From NCBI GenBank assembly GCA_016711045.1, contig JADJTT010000006.1, positions 124,001 to 188,000 on the forward strand: 64,000 bases of DNA. The letters run 5' to 3'. The stretch comes from Saprospirales bacterium. GTDB taxonomy: Bacteria > Bacteroidota > Bacteroidia > Chitinophagales > Saprospiraceae. The notes under the pieces were generated by a model that was given only the letters and a program-made list of their open reading frames with translations, searched no databases and was not told where the DNA came from. Positions 49,297 to 57,772 of the stretch are shown here, in pieces (the stretch's first letter is position 1; the number at the start of each line of letters is the position of its first letter). A program made the position numbers and the translations under genes.

Positions 49297-50730
49297 ATGC
49301 GGCAAAGCAAGCTTTTAGACCTCCTTCGCGCCCTAAACCCCCGGCAGGCTAGCCGCCTGGAGGAGTACCTGGCTTCGCCCTTTTTCAATAAAAATGAAGA
49401 CCTCCTGGCATTTTATCGCTTCTTGAAAGACTATGCGCCCGACTTTTCCCATCCCGATCTGGATAAAGCGGTGGTGATGAAAAAAGGCGTGAAGGGGCAA
49501 ACGGTCGACGGTAAGCGCCTGGCCTACTGGATGAGCGATTTATTGAAATTGACGGAGGGGTTTTTAACGGTGGAGGCTATGCTTGAAGACACGCATCTTA
49601 CCCATCGGACCCTTTTGGAAATCTATCAGGAGAAAGGCCTTTTCAAGCACTACAAGGCCATTATGGACAAGGCCGAGCGGCAGCTGGAGGAATATCCCTT
49701 TCGGAATGCGGAGTTTTACGATTTGCAGTTTAAACTGAGGCAGTTGGAGTACCTGCACAGCGATCAGAGCCAGCGCACGTTTAATCCACATTTGCAGGAG
49801 GCCGCTAATGCCCTGGATGTGTTTTACCTGGCAGAAAAACTGCGCTTGTCTTGCGCGATGGTCAATCTGGTGCAATTGCTCGATGTGGATTACGACCTGC
49901 GCTGGACGGAAGAGGTAATGGAAATTGCCGAGCGCAGCCCGGAACTGCAGACCCCGGCGATCCAGGTATATCTGGCGTTATACCACCTATTGAAGCACCC
50001 CGAAGATCCTGGGTATTATTCACCGGCGAAAAAGGAGTTGTGGGCCCATTTTGACCAGTTTGATAAAGCGGAGTTGACTACGCTTTCCATCGCCCTTTTC
50101 AATTTTTGCAGCCGGCGGATCAACCGCTATAACGATGCATTTTTTTGGAAAGAGTACCTCGAGGTGGGTAAGTTTCTCCTTCAGGAAGAGCTCATTCTGG
50201 AAGAAGGACGTTTGTCGCCCTGGTTATACAAAAACCTCGTCACCGCCGGCTTGCAACTGGAAGAGTTGGCCTGGACGTACGACTTCATCCAGGCCTATAA
50301 AGACCGCCTCCCGGCGTCTTACCAGGAACCCTTGTACGAGTACAACCTGGCGCATTATTTTTACCATCGGCAACAATACGACGAGGCGCAACGCACCCTG
50401 ATGCAGATAGAGTTTAAGGATGTGTTCCTGGCGTTGAGCACCCGCAGCCTGTTAGTCAAAATATTTTACGAAACCGACCAGGTCGAACTGCTTTTTTCCC
50501 ATTTGGAAGCTTTCCGCATATATATTATCCGCAACAAACTCCTGCCCGAGGCCAACCGGCGGCAGGTACAGCAGTTTATCGATTTTACCCGCAAGCTCGC
50601 CCGGATAGACAAGCCTGAAGCCGGTAAACTGCCCGACCTGGAAGCGCAACTTCCCGATGCCAGCCAGGTGTTGCACCGCGAGTGGCTGTTGGAAAAAATG
50701 AGGGCAAAACGAAAAAAATTCAAGGTGTGA
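49297..50730 (+). CDS. Helical-repeat protein, paralogue of the gene at 58259
   Basis: 477 residues, no cysteine-based or enzymatic motif, no signal peptide. The N-terminal ~95 residues (LLDLLRALNPRQASRLEEYL, then KNEDLLAFYRFLKDY and KRLAYWMSDLLKLTEGFLTV) have the same layout as the N-terminus of the 511-residue protein at 58259-59794. The rest is TPR-like helical repeats, for example YDEAQRTLMQIEFKDV. It is probably cytoplasmic. Function unknown; a protein-binding or signalling scaffold is an inference. Confidence 0.75.
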   Translation: MRQSKLLDLLRALNPRQASRLEEYLASPFFNKNEDLLAFYRFLKDYAPDFSHPDLDKAVVMKKGVKGQTVDGKRLAYWMSDLLKLTEGFLTVEAMLEDTHLTHRTLLEIYQEKGLFKHYKAIMDKAERQLEEYPFRNAEFYDLQFKLRQLEYLHSDQSQRTFNPHLQEAANALDVFYLAEKLRLSCAMVNLVQLLDVDYDLRWTEEVMEIAERSPELQTPAIQVYLALYHLLKHPEDPGYYSPAKKELWAHFDQFDKAELTTLSIALFNFCSRRINRYNDAFFWKEYLEVGKFLLQEELILEEGRLSPWLYKNLVTAGLQLEELAWTYDFIQAYKDRLPASYQEPLYEYNLAHYFYHRQQYDEAQRTLMQIEFKDVFLALSTRSLLVKIFYETDQVELLFSHLEAFRIYIIRNKLLPEANRRQVQQFIDFTRKLARIDKPEAGKLPDLEAQLPDASQVLHREWLLEKMRAKRKKFKV

Positions 50731-50734
50731 AGAA

Positions 50735-51679
50735 TCACCCTATCTGTACCACGATCTTTCCTCTCAAGTGTGCGCTTTCGCTGAGCGCCTGTGCCTCTGC
50801 GATTTGCTCAAAAGGAAAGAGGTGTTCGACATGGCTGCGCAACTGATCGGCTTCCGCCATTTTTTTCAACTCCCATAGGTCGTCTTCCTCGACGTGGAGT
50901 AAAAACGTTTTAGACTTCTTGGGGGTGAAGCGGGTCAGGAACATTTGCAGGTATTGGTACGGACTGGGCATAGTGGAAATGAAAATGCCCTTGGGTTGAA
51001 GTACGGGAATAGATTCGCGGAATGTGCGGTTGCCGATCGTGTCGAAAATGACATTGTAGCGGTCGGGCTTTTTGGTGTAGTCTACCTGCTTGTAATCCCA
51101 GGCTTCATCTGCGCCAAGGTCGGTGACGAAATCCTGGTTGTCGGGACCGCAGATCGCGGTGACGTAGGCGCCGAAGAACTTGGCGATTTGTACCGCGTAA
51201 TGCCCCACCCCCCCCGCTGCACCATTGATGAGCACATCCATACCGGTCTGCAGGCGGCCTAAGTCGCGGAGCGCAATGAGTGCGGAAAGGCCGGCAGTAG
51301 GTATGGCGGCCGCTTCTTCAAAAGACATATTGGCGGGCAGTGTAGCTACATTTTTTGCCGGCACGGCGATGTATTCGGCATAGGAACCTTCGCCCCGCAG
51401 GGCGCTGACCGCGCCAAAAACGCGGTCGCCAATTTCATAATCGCCCACCTTGCTACCCACGGATACGACTTCGCCGGAAAAATCCTGTCCGAGGATGATG
51501 GGGAATTTCTTGCGCATAAACCAGCGGGCCACCCCTTTGCGGATTTTCCAGTCGATAGGGTTAATGGCAAACGCATGAATGCGAACGAGCAACTCGTCCT
51601 CATCCGGTTCAGGGTCAGGTACCTCCGTAGGCTCTAACACTTCTCTGGCCCCGTATTGTCGGATAACAATGGCTTTCAT
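50735..51679 (-). CDS. Zinc-free MDR-type NADP-dependent oxidoreductase
   Basis: 314 residues from ATG 51679. Quinone-oxidoreductase-like medium-chain reductase: KAIVIRQYGAREVLE, GQDFSGEVVSVGSKVGDYEIG (substrate domain), NADPH-binding VLINGAAGGVGHYAVQIAK and VIFDTIGNRTFRES. Cys ligands for catalytic zinc are lacking. It reduces quinones or enones with NADPH. Convergent with the helical-repeat gene (5 nt apart). The upstream start (51736) precedes the MDR N-terminus and is not used. Confidence 0.88.
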   Translation of the reverse strand: MKAIVIRQYGAREVLEPTEVPDPEPDEDELLVRIHAFAINPIDWKIRKGVARWFMRKKFPIILGQDFSGEVVSVGSKVGDYEIGDRVFGAVSALRGEGSYAEYIAVPAKNVATLPANMSFEEAAAIPTAGLSALIALRDLGRLQTGMDVLINGAAGGVGHYAVQIAKFFGAYVTAICGPDNQDFVTDLGADEAWDYKQVDYTKKPDRYNVIFDTIGNRTFRESIPVLQPKGIFISTMPSPYQYLQMFLTRFTPKKSKTFLLHVEEDDLWELKKMAEADQLRSHVEHLFPFEQIAEAQALSESAHLRGKIVVQIG

Positions 51680-51857
51680 GTGTGGTGTTTGGCTTATTAG
51701 TTTTAACAATAATAGGGGTAAACTTTTATTGTTCAAACGAATGTCGCCGATAAATTCATCGGAATGAAAGATATACTGGCTTTTTATAAAAAAATCCCCT
51801 TACTTGCTGCGCTAATTTAACAATGCGGAGACGCGCGCTCCCTCCTAAACAACCTTT

Positions 51858-53588
51858 ATGCGTTGGGTAATGCTTTTGGTGCTCTTCTTTGCAGGAGCTG
51901 CCTTCACCTCTTTTGAATATTTACACCTGCCTTACCCACAGGGGTATTTCCATTGGCCGGTCAATTATGCGATCCGGTTTTCGGGGTCCTTCGGCGAGTT
52001 GCGTCCCAACCATTTTCATGCCGGAGTGGATATTCGCTCCAGCGCTGGCAGGGTAGGCGATCCGCTCTACGCTGCTGCCGAAGGGTTTGTCGCCCGGATA
52101 AAGGTAGAGGAAAGTGGCTATGGGAAGTCGCTTTATATTGCTCACCCCAATGGGTATACCACTGTCTATGGCCACATGGATCGCTTTACAGAAGAATTGG
52201 AGCGGTTTGTCAGGCAGGAACAGTATGCGGAACAATGTTTCGAAGCGGACCTGTATCCTTCACCCCATCTATTCACGTTCCGACAGGGGCAATACATCGG
52301 CAATATGGGCAATACCGGCGCTTCGGCCGGGCCGCATGTGCATTTTGAAGTGCGGGAATCTGTTACAGATAAGGCCTTCAACCCGCTGCTGTTCGGGTTT
52401 CCGGTTACAGACAAAATGGCCCCCAAAATCTATACCCTCAAGCTCTACCAAATGGATGGGCTGGGCGTATACGGCACGGAAACCAGAAACGTTTCCGTGA
52501 AGGCACGGGACGGGTATTTCTACCCTGAACCGGAAACACTTGCCGTCAATACGCCTTTCGCCGCTTTTGCCCTCAATGCGTACGATATGCAAAATTCCAC
52601 TTCCAACAGGAACGGAATTTATAAAATGGATATGCAGGTGGATGGAGTCCGGCGTTTTCAATTTGCCCTCGATGAGGTGCCGTTTGAAGATTCCCGGTAT
52701 ATCAATGCCCACGTGGACTACGAGGAACAGGTGACCAAACGCAGCTATTACCACCGTTGTTTCCGGCTTCCCGGCAACCAGTTGCATATTTATCCGGTGG
52801 AGATCAACCACGGGATCATTCCCCTGGAAACAGGGGAGGTGAAATTGGTGGAAATACGGGTTTCGGATATGGCAGAAAATGAGTCCCTCCTGCGGTTTTG
52901 GGTGCGCCGGGAAGGTGAAAAGGATCCGCCCTTGCCTGGCCCCTACCAGTACTACCTCTATCAGGATCGCGACAATCTGGTGCAGACGGATAATTGTTCC
53001 CTGTTTATTCCCCAGGGGACAATTTACGAGGACCTTCCCCTGAACTACCGCACTGTTGCAGCAAGTGGTTCTTCCTATCTCTCGGAGGTATTTCACATTC
53101 ACAACTACCTTACCCCCGCACATCAATTCTACGTGCTCTCACTCAAATCCGACCGGACATTGAAAGAGTCCGACCGGATAAAGGCCTTTATTGCGTACAT
53201 CAACCCCAAAGGCAGCATCCTGAACTGTGGGGGTGTCTGGCGGGGTGACGTTCTGACTACCCCGGTGCGGCAGTTTGGCCCCTACGCCATCATGGTAGAT
53301 AAAACGCCTCCCTCCGTCAGCCCTTCCTATTTCAAGTACGATATGCGGGGAAAGAGGGCCATGTCTTTCCGGATCAGCGATAACTTTTCTACCGCCCCCA
53401 ACATGGATAAGTTGTATTTTTCCGCCACCGTCGATGGCCAGTGGATCCTGATGGAGTATGACCGGAAATCGGGACGAATCACGCACCAGTTTGACGGACG
53501 GATTTCGTCAGGTAAACACCAACTGCGCCTGGAGGTGACCGATGTAATGGGGAATAGCACGGTGTATGAAAAAAGCTTTTTGCGATAA
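51858..53588 (+). CDS. M23-family (LytM) peptidase with long C-terminal region
   Basis: 576 residues. Signal peptide 1-17. The peptidase domain is at ~30-180: NHFHAGVDIRSSAG (H and D zinc ligands), VYGHMDRF and PHVHFEVRES (third His). These proteins hydrolyse peptidoglycan cross-bridges. The C-terminal ~380 residues form beta-rich domains of the kind seen on Bacteroidota M23 proteins (TLKLYQMDGLGVYG, VEIRVSDMAENE) and an Ig-like end VTDVMGNSTVYEKSF. No sorting domain. It lies upstream of bcp with 55 nt between. Confidence 0.9.
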   Translation: MRWVMLLVLFFAGAAFTSFEYLHLPYPQGYFHWPVNYAIRFSGSFGELRPNHFHAGVDIRSSAGRVGDPLYAAAEGFVARIKVEESGYGKSLYIAHPNGYTTVYGHMDRFTEELERFVRQEQYAEQCFEADLYPSPHLFTFRQGQYIGNMGNTGASAGPHVHFEVRESVTDKAFNPLLFGFPVTDKMAPKIYTLKLYQMDGLGVYGTETRNVSVKARDGYFYPEPETLAVNTPFAAFALNAYDMQNSTSNRNGIYKMDMQVDGVRRFQFALDEVPFEDSRYINAHVDYEEQVTKRSYYHRCFRLPGNQLHIYPVEINHGIIPLETGEVKLVEIRVSDMAENESLLRFWVRREGEKDPPLPGPYQYYLYQDRDNLVQTDNCSLFIPQGTIYEDLPLNYRTVAASGSSYLSEVFHIHNYLTPAHQFYVLSLKSDRTLKESDRIKAFIAYINPKGSILNCGGVWRGDVLTTPVRQFGPYAIMVDKTPPSVSPSYFKYDMRGKRAMSFRISDNFSTAPNMDKLYFSATVDGQWILMEYDRKSGRITHQFDGRISSGKHQLRLEVTDVMGNSTVYEKSFLR

Positions 53589-53643
53589 ACCTCTGTGCGG
53601 TCTGTCTGTTTCTTAGGAAAGCGATAAAATAAATAGACAAAAT

Positions 53644-54102
53644 ATGACACCTTTAAAAGTAGGCGATAAAGCCCCTTCTTTTTCCGGCATCAACGAAAAA
53701 GGCGAGCCCGTATCCCTGTCCGATTTTAGTGGAAAAAAGCTGATCCTGTTCTTTTACCCGAAAGCCAATACGCCCGGGTGTACCGCAGAGGCCTGCAGTT
53801 TGCGCGACCATTATTCAGTGTTGAGAGAGAAAGGATTTGAGATGCTGGGCGTAAGTCCAGACAACGAAAAGGGGCAGCAGAAGTTTATCGATAACTACCA
53901 ATTTCCCTTCCACCTGCTCGCCGACAAGGATAAAGAAGTGGTGACCCTCTATGGGGTTTGGGGGAAGAAGAAGTTTATGGGTAAGGAGCACATGGGCGTA
54001 TTGCGCACCACAGTAGTCATCGACGAAAAAGGGGTGATCGAACGGGTATTCGATAAGGTGGATACCAAGGAGCATGCCCAACAAATTCTGGAGACCTACT
54101 AA
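53644..54102 (+). CDS. bcp: Thioredoxin-dependent peroxiredoxin Bcp/PrxQ
   Basis: 152 residues. Peroxidatic Cys46 and resolving Cys51 lie in NTPGCTAEACSLRDH (PrxQ alpha2 arrangement), with catalytic Thr and Arg in VLRTTVVIDEKG. Preceded by APSFSGINEKGEPVSLSDFS. It reduces hydroperoxides with thioredoxin. It ends at a strong terminator shared with the convergent DUF3127 gene. Confidence 0.93.
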   Translation: MTPLKVGDKAPSFSGINEKGEPVSLSDFSGKKLILFFYPKANTPGCTAEACSLRDHYSVLREKGFEMLGVSPDNEKGQQKFIDNYQFPFHLLADKDKEVVTLYGVWGKKKFMGKEHMGVLRTTVVIDEKGVIERVFDKVDTKEHAQQILETY

Positions 54103-54104
54103 GT

Positions 54105-54168
54105 AATAATAAAGGAGGCTGTTTCAAGAGGAACGTAAGCGACTCTTAAAACAGCCTCCTTTATTATT
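54105..54168. terminator. Bidirectional terminator, 26-bp stem with one mismatch
   Basis: AATAATAAAGGAGGCTGTTT pairs with the mirror half ending TTTATTATT; a 12-nt loop and T-runs on both sides. It lies between convergent bcp and DUF3127 genes. Confidence 0.85.
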
Positions 54169-54170
54169 TT

Positions 54171-54545
54171 TTAAAAAGGCAGATCGTCGAAAGAACCCGA
54201 ATCTCCCGGATCGTCAGAAGCGGTGGGGAAATCGCTCGCCCCGGCACTGGGGGGCGGTGCTTCCTGACTTTGAGAGGCAGTGGGTTTTTCGATGCGCCAG
54301 GCGTTGAGGTTGGTAAAATACTTTCCATTCCATTCGCGGCCGCGCAGGTCGAAATGAACCTTGATATGCTCGCCTTCCTCATAGCCATCGATGAGGGTAC
54401 AGCGATCTTGCACCAGTTGGAATTTTACGGCCTGTGGATAGTTTCCACTACTAACTTCAATGACAAATTCGCGGGCCTGGAACGTACCGGTCTTGTTTTC
54501 GGTATCGTATTTCTTGATGAGCTTGCCTTCAACTTCAAATGACAT
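54171..54545 (-). CDS. DUF3127 protein with SSB-like acidic C-terminus
   Basis: 124 residues. The N-terminal ~85 residues are the DUF3127 OB-fold-like domain (VEGKLIKKYDTENKTGTFQA, EFVIEVSS, HIKVHFDLRGREWNGKYFTN). A Ser/Pro/Ala-rich linker ends in SFDDLPF, the same kind of tip that SSB proteins use to recruit partners (DDDIPF). DUF3127 is widespread in Bacteroidota and is presumed to bind single-stranded nucleic acid; this is inference. Ends at the terminator 54105-54168. Confidence 0.8.
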   Translation of the reverse strand: MSFEVEGKLIKKYDTENKTGTFQAREFVIEVSSGNYPQAVKFQLVQDRCTLIDGYEEGEHIKVHFDLRGREWNGKYFTNLNAWRIEKPTASQSQEAPPPSAGASDFPTASDDPGDSGSFDDLPF

Positions 54546-54636
54546 GTCGGAATGGATTTACGTGGGCAGATAGATGATTGCGGTGCAAAGGTATAAAATG
54601 CACCGCATCCATCAAACGCGTAAATCCATATATCGG

Positions 54637-55017
54637 CTATAATCCTATGCCGACTTCTTCGATCAGTTTCAGGATGTCGGTGGCATTTTCGCAAAAGATC
54701 GCCCTTTTGCCTCTCATGGCGATAGGGGCCCGGATCAGGTCCGGATTGTTTTGAATGACCTTGAGCCAACATGCTTCGTCGAATTCGCATCCGCGGATGT
54801 GTTGCTGGTAGTAAGGGTGTGCTTTGTTCAACAATTCCTTCGGGGGGATGTCCAGTGCCTGGAGAATTTGCTGCCAGCTGGTCTCGGTAGAAGGAGCTTT
54901 TTCAAATGAATAAGCCCTTACATACTTGGAAAGCGATTGCGCATAAGCTACTGTTCGTCGGTGTGCGCTGGATTCCGGGTTGTAGTAAATCAATAACTCT
55001 CTCTGATTGGTCCTCAT
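54637..55017 (-). CDS. ArsC/Spx-family thioredoxin-fold protein without active cysteine
   Basis: 126 residues. The layout follows ArsC: LLIYYNPESSAHRRTVAYAQ at the start, then LDIPPKELLNKAHP and NPDLIRAPIAMRGKRAIFCE (matching the ArsC NP.L.RPI...G..A segment). In ArsC the first block has CxxS; here the position is Ser16, so arsenate reduction through that cysteine is not possible. It may be a regulator like Spx. It is divergent from the mevalonate kinase gene (214 nt apart). A hypothetical role is all that can be said. Confidence 0.75.
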   Translation of the reverse strand: MRTNQRELLIYYNPESSAHRRTVAYAQSLSKYVRAYSFEKAPSTETSWQQILQALDIPPKELLNKAHPYYQQHIRGCEFDEACWLKVIQNNPDLIRAPIAMRGKRAIFCENATDILKLIEEVGIGL

Positions 55018-55184
55018 GTGTGTATTGGTTTCCTCTAAAGTTACAAAATAATTATTTAAATAGCTTGGTTTTTACAAAATTTTTTCACAATGAATTTACT
55101 GCTGAGCCAAATGTGTGAAAAATGAAAAATGCGGGTTCATTTGCTGATTTTTGACAATTTGAGCGCCTGACATAGAGTTTTTTT

Positions 55185-55192
55185 TAATTTTG
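55185..55192 (+). promoter_or_regulatory. Bacteroidota promoter for the mevalonate kinase gene
   Basis: TAATTTTG, exact TAnnTTTG, 40 nt before the start. A TTTG at 55158-55161 upstream is at 23-nt spacing, slightly longer than the consensus 19-21. Confidence 0.55.
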
Positions 55193-55231
55193 GATCAACT
55201 TGCTGTTTACCTCAACTAATTCACTTGGCCC

Positions 55232-56137
55232 ATGGGATCCCGAAGTTATCCGTCGAAAGTGCTTCTCTTTGGCGAGTACGTCATCATCCGGGGCTCCCGG
55301 GCATTGGCTATTCCCTACCACGATTTTGAGGGACATTGGGCCTATTCCGAAACAGGGGCGGCAAGTCCGAATCTGGAGAGCCTGGGCCATTATTTGGAAA
55401 ACCACCATCGCAGCGGCCAATTGCTGACGACACTGGCGCTCGACCGGTTCCAGGAAAATCTTTCCAATGGGCTGTATTTTGAATCCAGTATCCCGGTAGG
55501 ATATGGGCTAGGTAGCTCCGGGGCGCTCGTGGCAGCGGTGTATGAGTCCTATTGTACCCGAAAAGAGCCACAATTACCTTTGCTCAAACCCATTCTGGCT
55601 CAAATAGAGAGCTATTTTCACGGTTCCAGTTCCGGGGTCGACCCGCTGGTTTGCCTGCTCGACAAACCCTTGTTGCTGAGAGACCGGCAGCGGGTGGAGG
55701 TCGTGGCGATTCCGGAGCAGGCAGAAACGGGTAATGGCGCGCTGTTCCTGATCGATACCGGGGTTAGCCGGGAGACCGGACCGCTGGTCAGGGTCTTCCT
55801 TAGCAAATGTGAAGACTTGTCATTTGATTCGATGGTGGAAGATGAATTAGGCGGGTTGACCAATGCTGCGATCCAGGCATTCCTTCGATCTGATTGGCGG
55901 GTACTGCAGCCGGTTTTTGGCGCCATTAGCCAGTTCCAGTGGAATTACTTTCAGGAGATGATCCCGCTCACTTTTCGGGAGGTATGGGAGGCCGGTCTGG
56001 ACTCGCCCAATTACAAGCTGAAGCTATGCGGGGCAGGTGGAGGGGGATTTTTACTGGGCATCACCTCCAATCTGGAAGCAGCCCGGGAGGAATTATACCC
56101 ACTGGGTTTGCGCGTGGTGCATCAATGGATGCAATAG
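55232..56137 (+). CDS. GHMP kinase, mevalonate kinase type
   Basis: 301 residues. GHMP fold: KVLLFGEYVIIRGSRALAIP (start motif), ATP loop PVGYGLGSSGALVAAVYESY (about 89-108), FHGSSSGVDPLVCLL and the C-terminal LCGAGGGGFLLGI. It best fits Bacteroidota mevalonate kinases, phosphorylating mevalonate for isoprenoid synthesis, though the N-terminal part is short and some residues differ, so related kinases are possible. No other mevalonate-pathway gene is in the window. The Atl gene is convergent, 1 nt apart. Confidence 0.82.
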   Translation: MGSRSYPSKVLLFGEYVIIRGSRALAIPYHDFEGHWAYSETGAASPNLESLGHYLENHHRSGQLLTTLALDRFQENLSNGLYFESSIPVGYGLGSSGALVAAVYESYCTRKEPQLPLLKPILAQIESYFHGSSSGVDPLVCLLDKPLLLRDRQRVEVVAIPEQAETGNGALFLIDTGVSRETGPLVRVFLSKCEDLSFDSMVEDELGGLTNAAIQAFLRSDWRVLQPVFGAISQFQWNYFQEMIPLTFREVWEAGLDSPNYKLKLCGAGGGGFLLGITSNLEAAREELYPLGLRVVHQWMQ

Positions 56138-56138
56138 C

Positions 56139-56471
56139 CTACAGATCCTCCAGATGCTCGGCGGGGTGCCAGAACAGGCGGTCAAAATCCACCACCCGGT
56201 TGTCGACAACTTTTACCCCTTCCTGCTCCAGCAGCTCCTGCATTCGTGTCGGCGGAGCAAAATGGTGGCGACCGCTCAGTTCCCCTTTCCGGTTGATGAC
56301 CCGGTGGGCGGGAATGTCGTCAAAAGGCGCACATTTGTTCAGCGCCCAGCCGACCATGCGTGCTGATCCCAGTGCCAGACTATCTGCTATAGCGCCGTAG
56401 GTCGTTACGCGACCGGGAGGAATGCGGCGGGTAATGGCATATACCCAATCGAAATAGTGCTCGTTTCCCAT
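56139..56471 (-). CDS. Alkyltransferase-like protein Atl
   Basis: 110 residues. MGMT C-terminal domain alone: WVYAITRRIPPGRVTTYGAI, ARMVGWALN (Arg finger) and PAHRVINRKGELSG. In repair methyltransferases the motif is PCHRV; here Cys is Ala55, so it cannot accept alkyl groups. Atl proteins bind alkylated DNA, bend it and hand it to nucleotide excision repair (UvrA). uvrB is elsewhere in the window (42793). Ogt at 6981 is the active counterpart. Confidence 0.88.
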   Translation of the reverse strand: MGNEHYFDWVYAITRRIPPGRVTTYGAIADSLALGSARMVGWALNKCAPFDDIPAHRVINRKGELSGRHHFAPPTRMQELLEQEGVKVVDNRVVDFDRLFWHPAEHLEDL

Positions 56472-56490
56472 CCTTTTATCAAATGGTTTG

Positions 56491-56498
56491 TACTTTTG
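56491..56498 (+). promoter_or_regulatory. Bacteroidota -7 element upstream of the TrpF-like gene
   Basis: TACTTTTG within TACTTTTGTAAAG, the same 13-mer as at 3074. The transcript leader would include the hairpin 56530-56564. Confidence 0.5.
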
Positions 56499-56529
56499 TA
56501 AAGCTAACGTAAATTGCGGTACTTATCCT

Positions 56530-56564
56530 ACAACCCACCGCTGCCTCCGGTAGCGGTGGGTTGT
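56530..56564. repeat. 13-bp hairpin in the leader of the TrpF-like gene
   Basis: ACAACCCACCGCT and AGCGGTGGGTTGT are exact complements, with a 9-nt loop. No T-run follows. It lies 50 nt before the start codon. Confidence 0.65.
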
Positions 56565-56613
56565 ATCTGCCTCTTGGATCAATTCTACCAAAAAGGGCTG
56601 ATGCCCTGTTTTT

Positions 56614-57264
56614 ATGCTGAATACACTCGTAAAAGCCAGCGCGATTACTAACCTGACGGATGCCCGTTATTTTGCCGCATGGGAGGCAAAATGGCTGGGA
56701 TTTTGCCTGGACCCCGAATCCCCCGACTTTGTCACCTTTGCCCAGATACAAGCTATCCGGGAATGGGTTGATAGCATAGACCTGGTGGGCGAATTTGGCG
56801 GGCAAGACCTGCCATACATCATTCAAACAACCGAAGAACTGAAACTGGATGCCATCCAGCTTACCCGGACAATTCCGGTGGACTGGCTACCCGACCTGCC
56901 CAAAGTGCCTGTTATTCAGGAATTAGTGCCTTCGCACGATATTTCTTCCGACGAATTGCGCGCCCAACTCATGGCTTATGGTCCATACGTGTCTTATTTT
57001 CTGCTCGACTTTACCCGGAATAAACTGACCTGGGAGGAGATCCAGGAGGACCGGGCGCCGCTCCCGGTCGGCCTTCTGCGTTCCTTCTGCAATGAATTTC
57101 CCATTCTGCTGGCGTTCGACTGGACGCCCGAGAACCTGGAAGAAATCCTTTACCATATTGCCCCCAGTGGAATCAGTATCAGGGGAAGCGCCGAAGAAAA
57201 GGTAGGGGTAAAATCTTTTGAAGAAGTAGACCGCCTGCTCGAATTTCTCCAAATAGAAGAATAG
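56614..57264 (+). CDS. Divergent phosphoribosylanthranilate isomerase (TrpF)-like protein
   Basis: 216 residues. A TIM-barrel layout like TrpF: LVKASAITNLTDARYFAAWE, WLGFCLDPESPDFV, SIDLVGEFGG, DAIQLTR, SYFLLDFTRN (catalytic Asp region, Asp132) and GISIRGSAEEKVGVKSFEEV (phosphate and C-terminal helix). In TrpF the N-terminal motif is KICGIT, with an essential Cys; here it is KASAIT, and Cys is Ser9. It is not certain that it is enzymatically a TrpF. recX follows by 8 nt. Confidence 0.7.
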   Translation: MLNTLVKASAITNLTDARYFAAWEAKWLGFCLDPESPDFVTFAQIQAIREWVDSIDLVGEFGGQDLPYIIQTTEELKLDAIQLTRTIPVDWLPDLPKVPVIQELVPSHDISSDELRAQLMAYGPYVSYFLLDFTRNKLTWEEIQEDRAPLPVGLLRSFCNEFPILLAFDWTPENLEEILYHIAPSGISIRGSAEEKVGVKSFEEVDRLLEFLQIEE

Positions 57265-57272
57265 CACGTAAG

Positions 57273-57746
57273 TTGTCAGGGAAGTATCTTTCATATACAG
57301 AGGCGCTTGTGAAGGCCCAGCGATACTGTGCCTATCAGGACCGCTGCCATCAGGAGGTTCGATACCGGCTGATACAATGGGGGGTCTATGGCGACGACCT
57401 CGAAAACATTTTGATTGACCTGATCCAGGAACGTTTTCTGGATGAAGAACGCTACGCCCGCTCTTTTGCCCGCGGCAAATTTCGCATGAAACAATGGGGG
57501 CGCCAGCGTATTGTCCGGGAACTGAAAAAACGCGATATATCTGAATACTGTATTCGGGCCGGTTTAGCCGAGATCGAGGAAGAAGAATATCTGCAAACCC
57601 TCCATGAATTGCTTTCCCGCAAAAAAGAGCGCCTGGATACCAACCTCACTGCATTTGAATGCAGGCAACTGCTGATCCGCCATGGATTGTCCAAGGGGTT
57701 TGAAATGGATCTGGTACAACAGGTTGCCTTCCAGGTCGTTCAATAA
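57273..57746 (+). CDS. recX: Regulatory protein RecX
   Basis: 157 residues (start TTG at 57273; no ATG nearby fits). All-helical RecX repeats: YTEALVKAQRYCAYQDRCHQ, ERYARSFARGKFRMKQWGRQ and IVRELKKRDISEYCIRAGLA. It inhibits RecA filament activity. recA is not in the window. It follows the TrpF-like gene with 8 nt between and probably shares its promoter. Followed by the 26-bp hairpin block. Confidence 0.88.
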   Translation: MSGKYLSYTEALVKAQRYCAYQDRCHQEVRYRLIQWGVYGDDLENILIDLIQERFLDEERYARSFARGKFRMKQWGRQRIVRELKKRDISEYCIRAGLAEIEEEEYLQTLHELLSRKKERLDTNLTAFECRQLLIRHGLSKGFEMDLVQQVAFQVVQ

Positions 57747-57772
57747 ATTTTATACATTCAGGGTAACTTATA

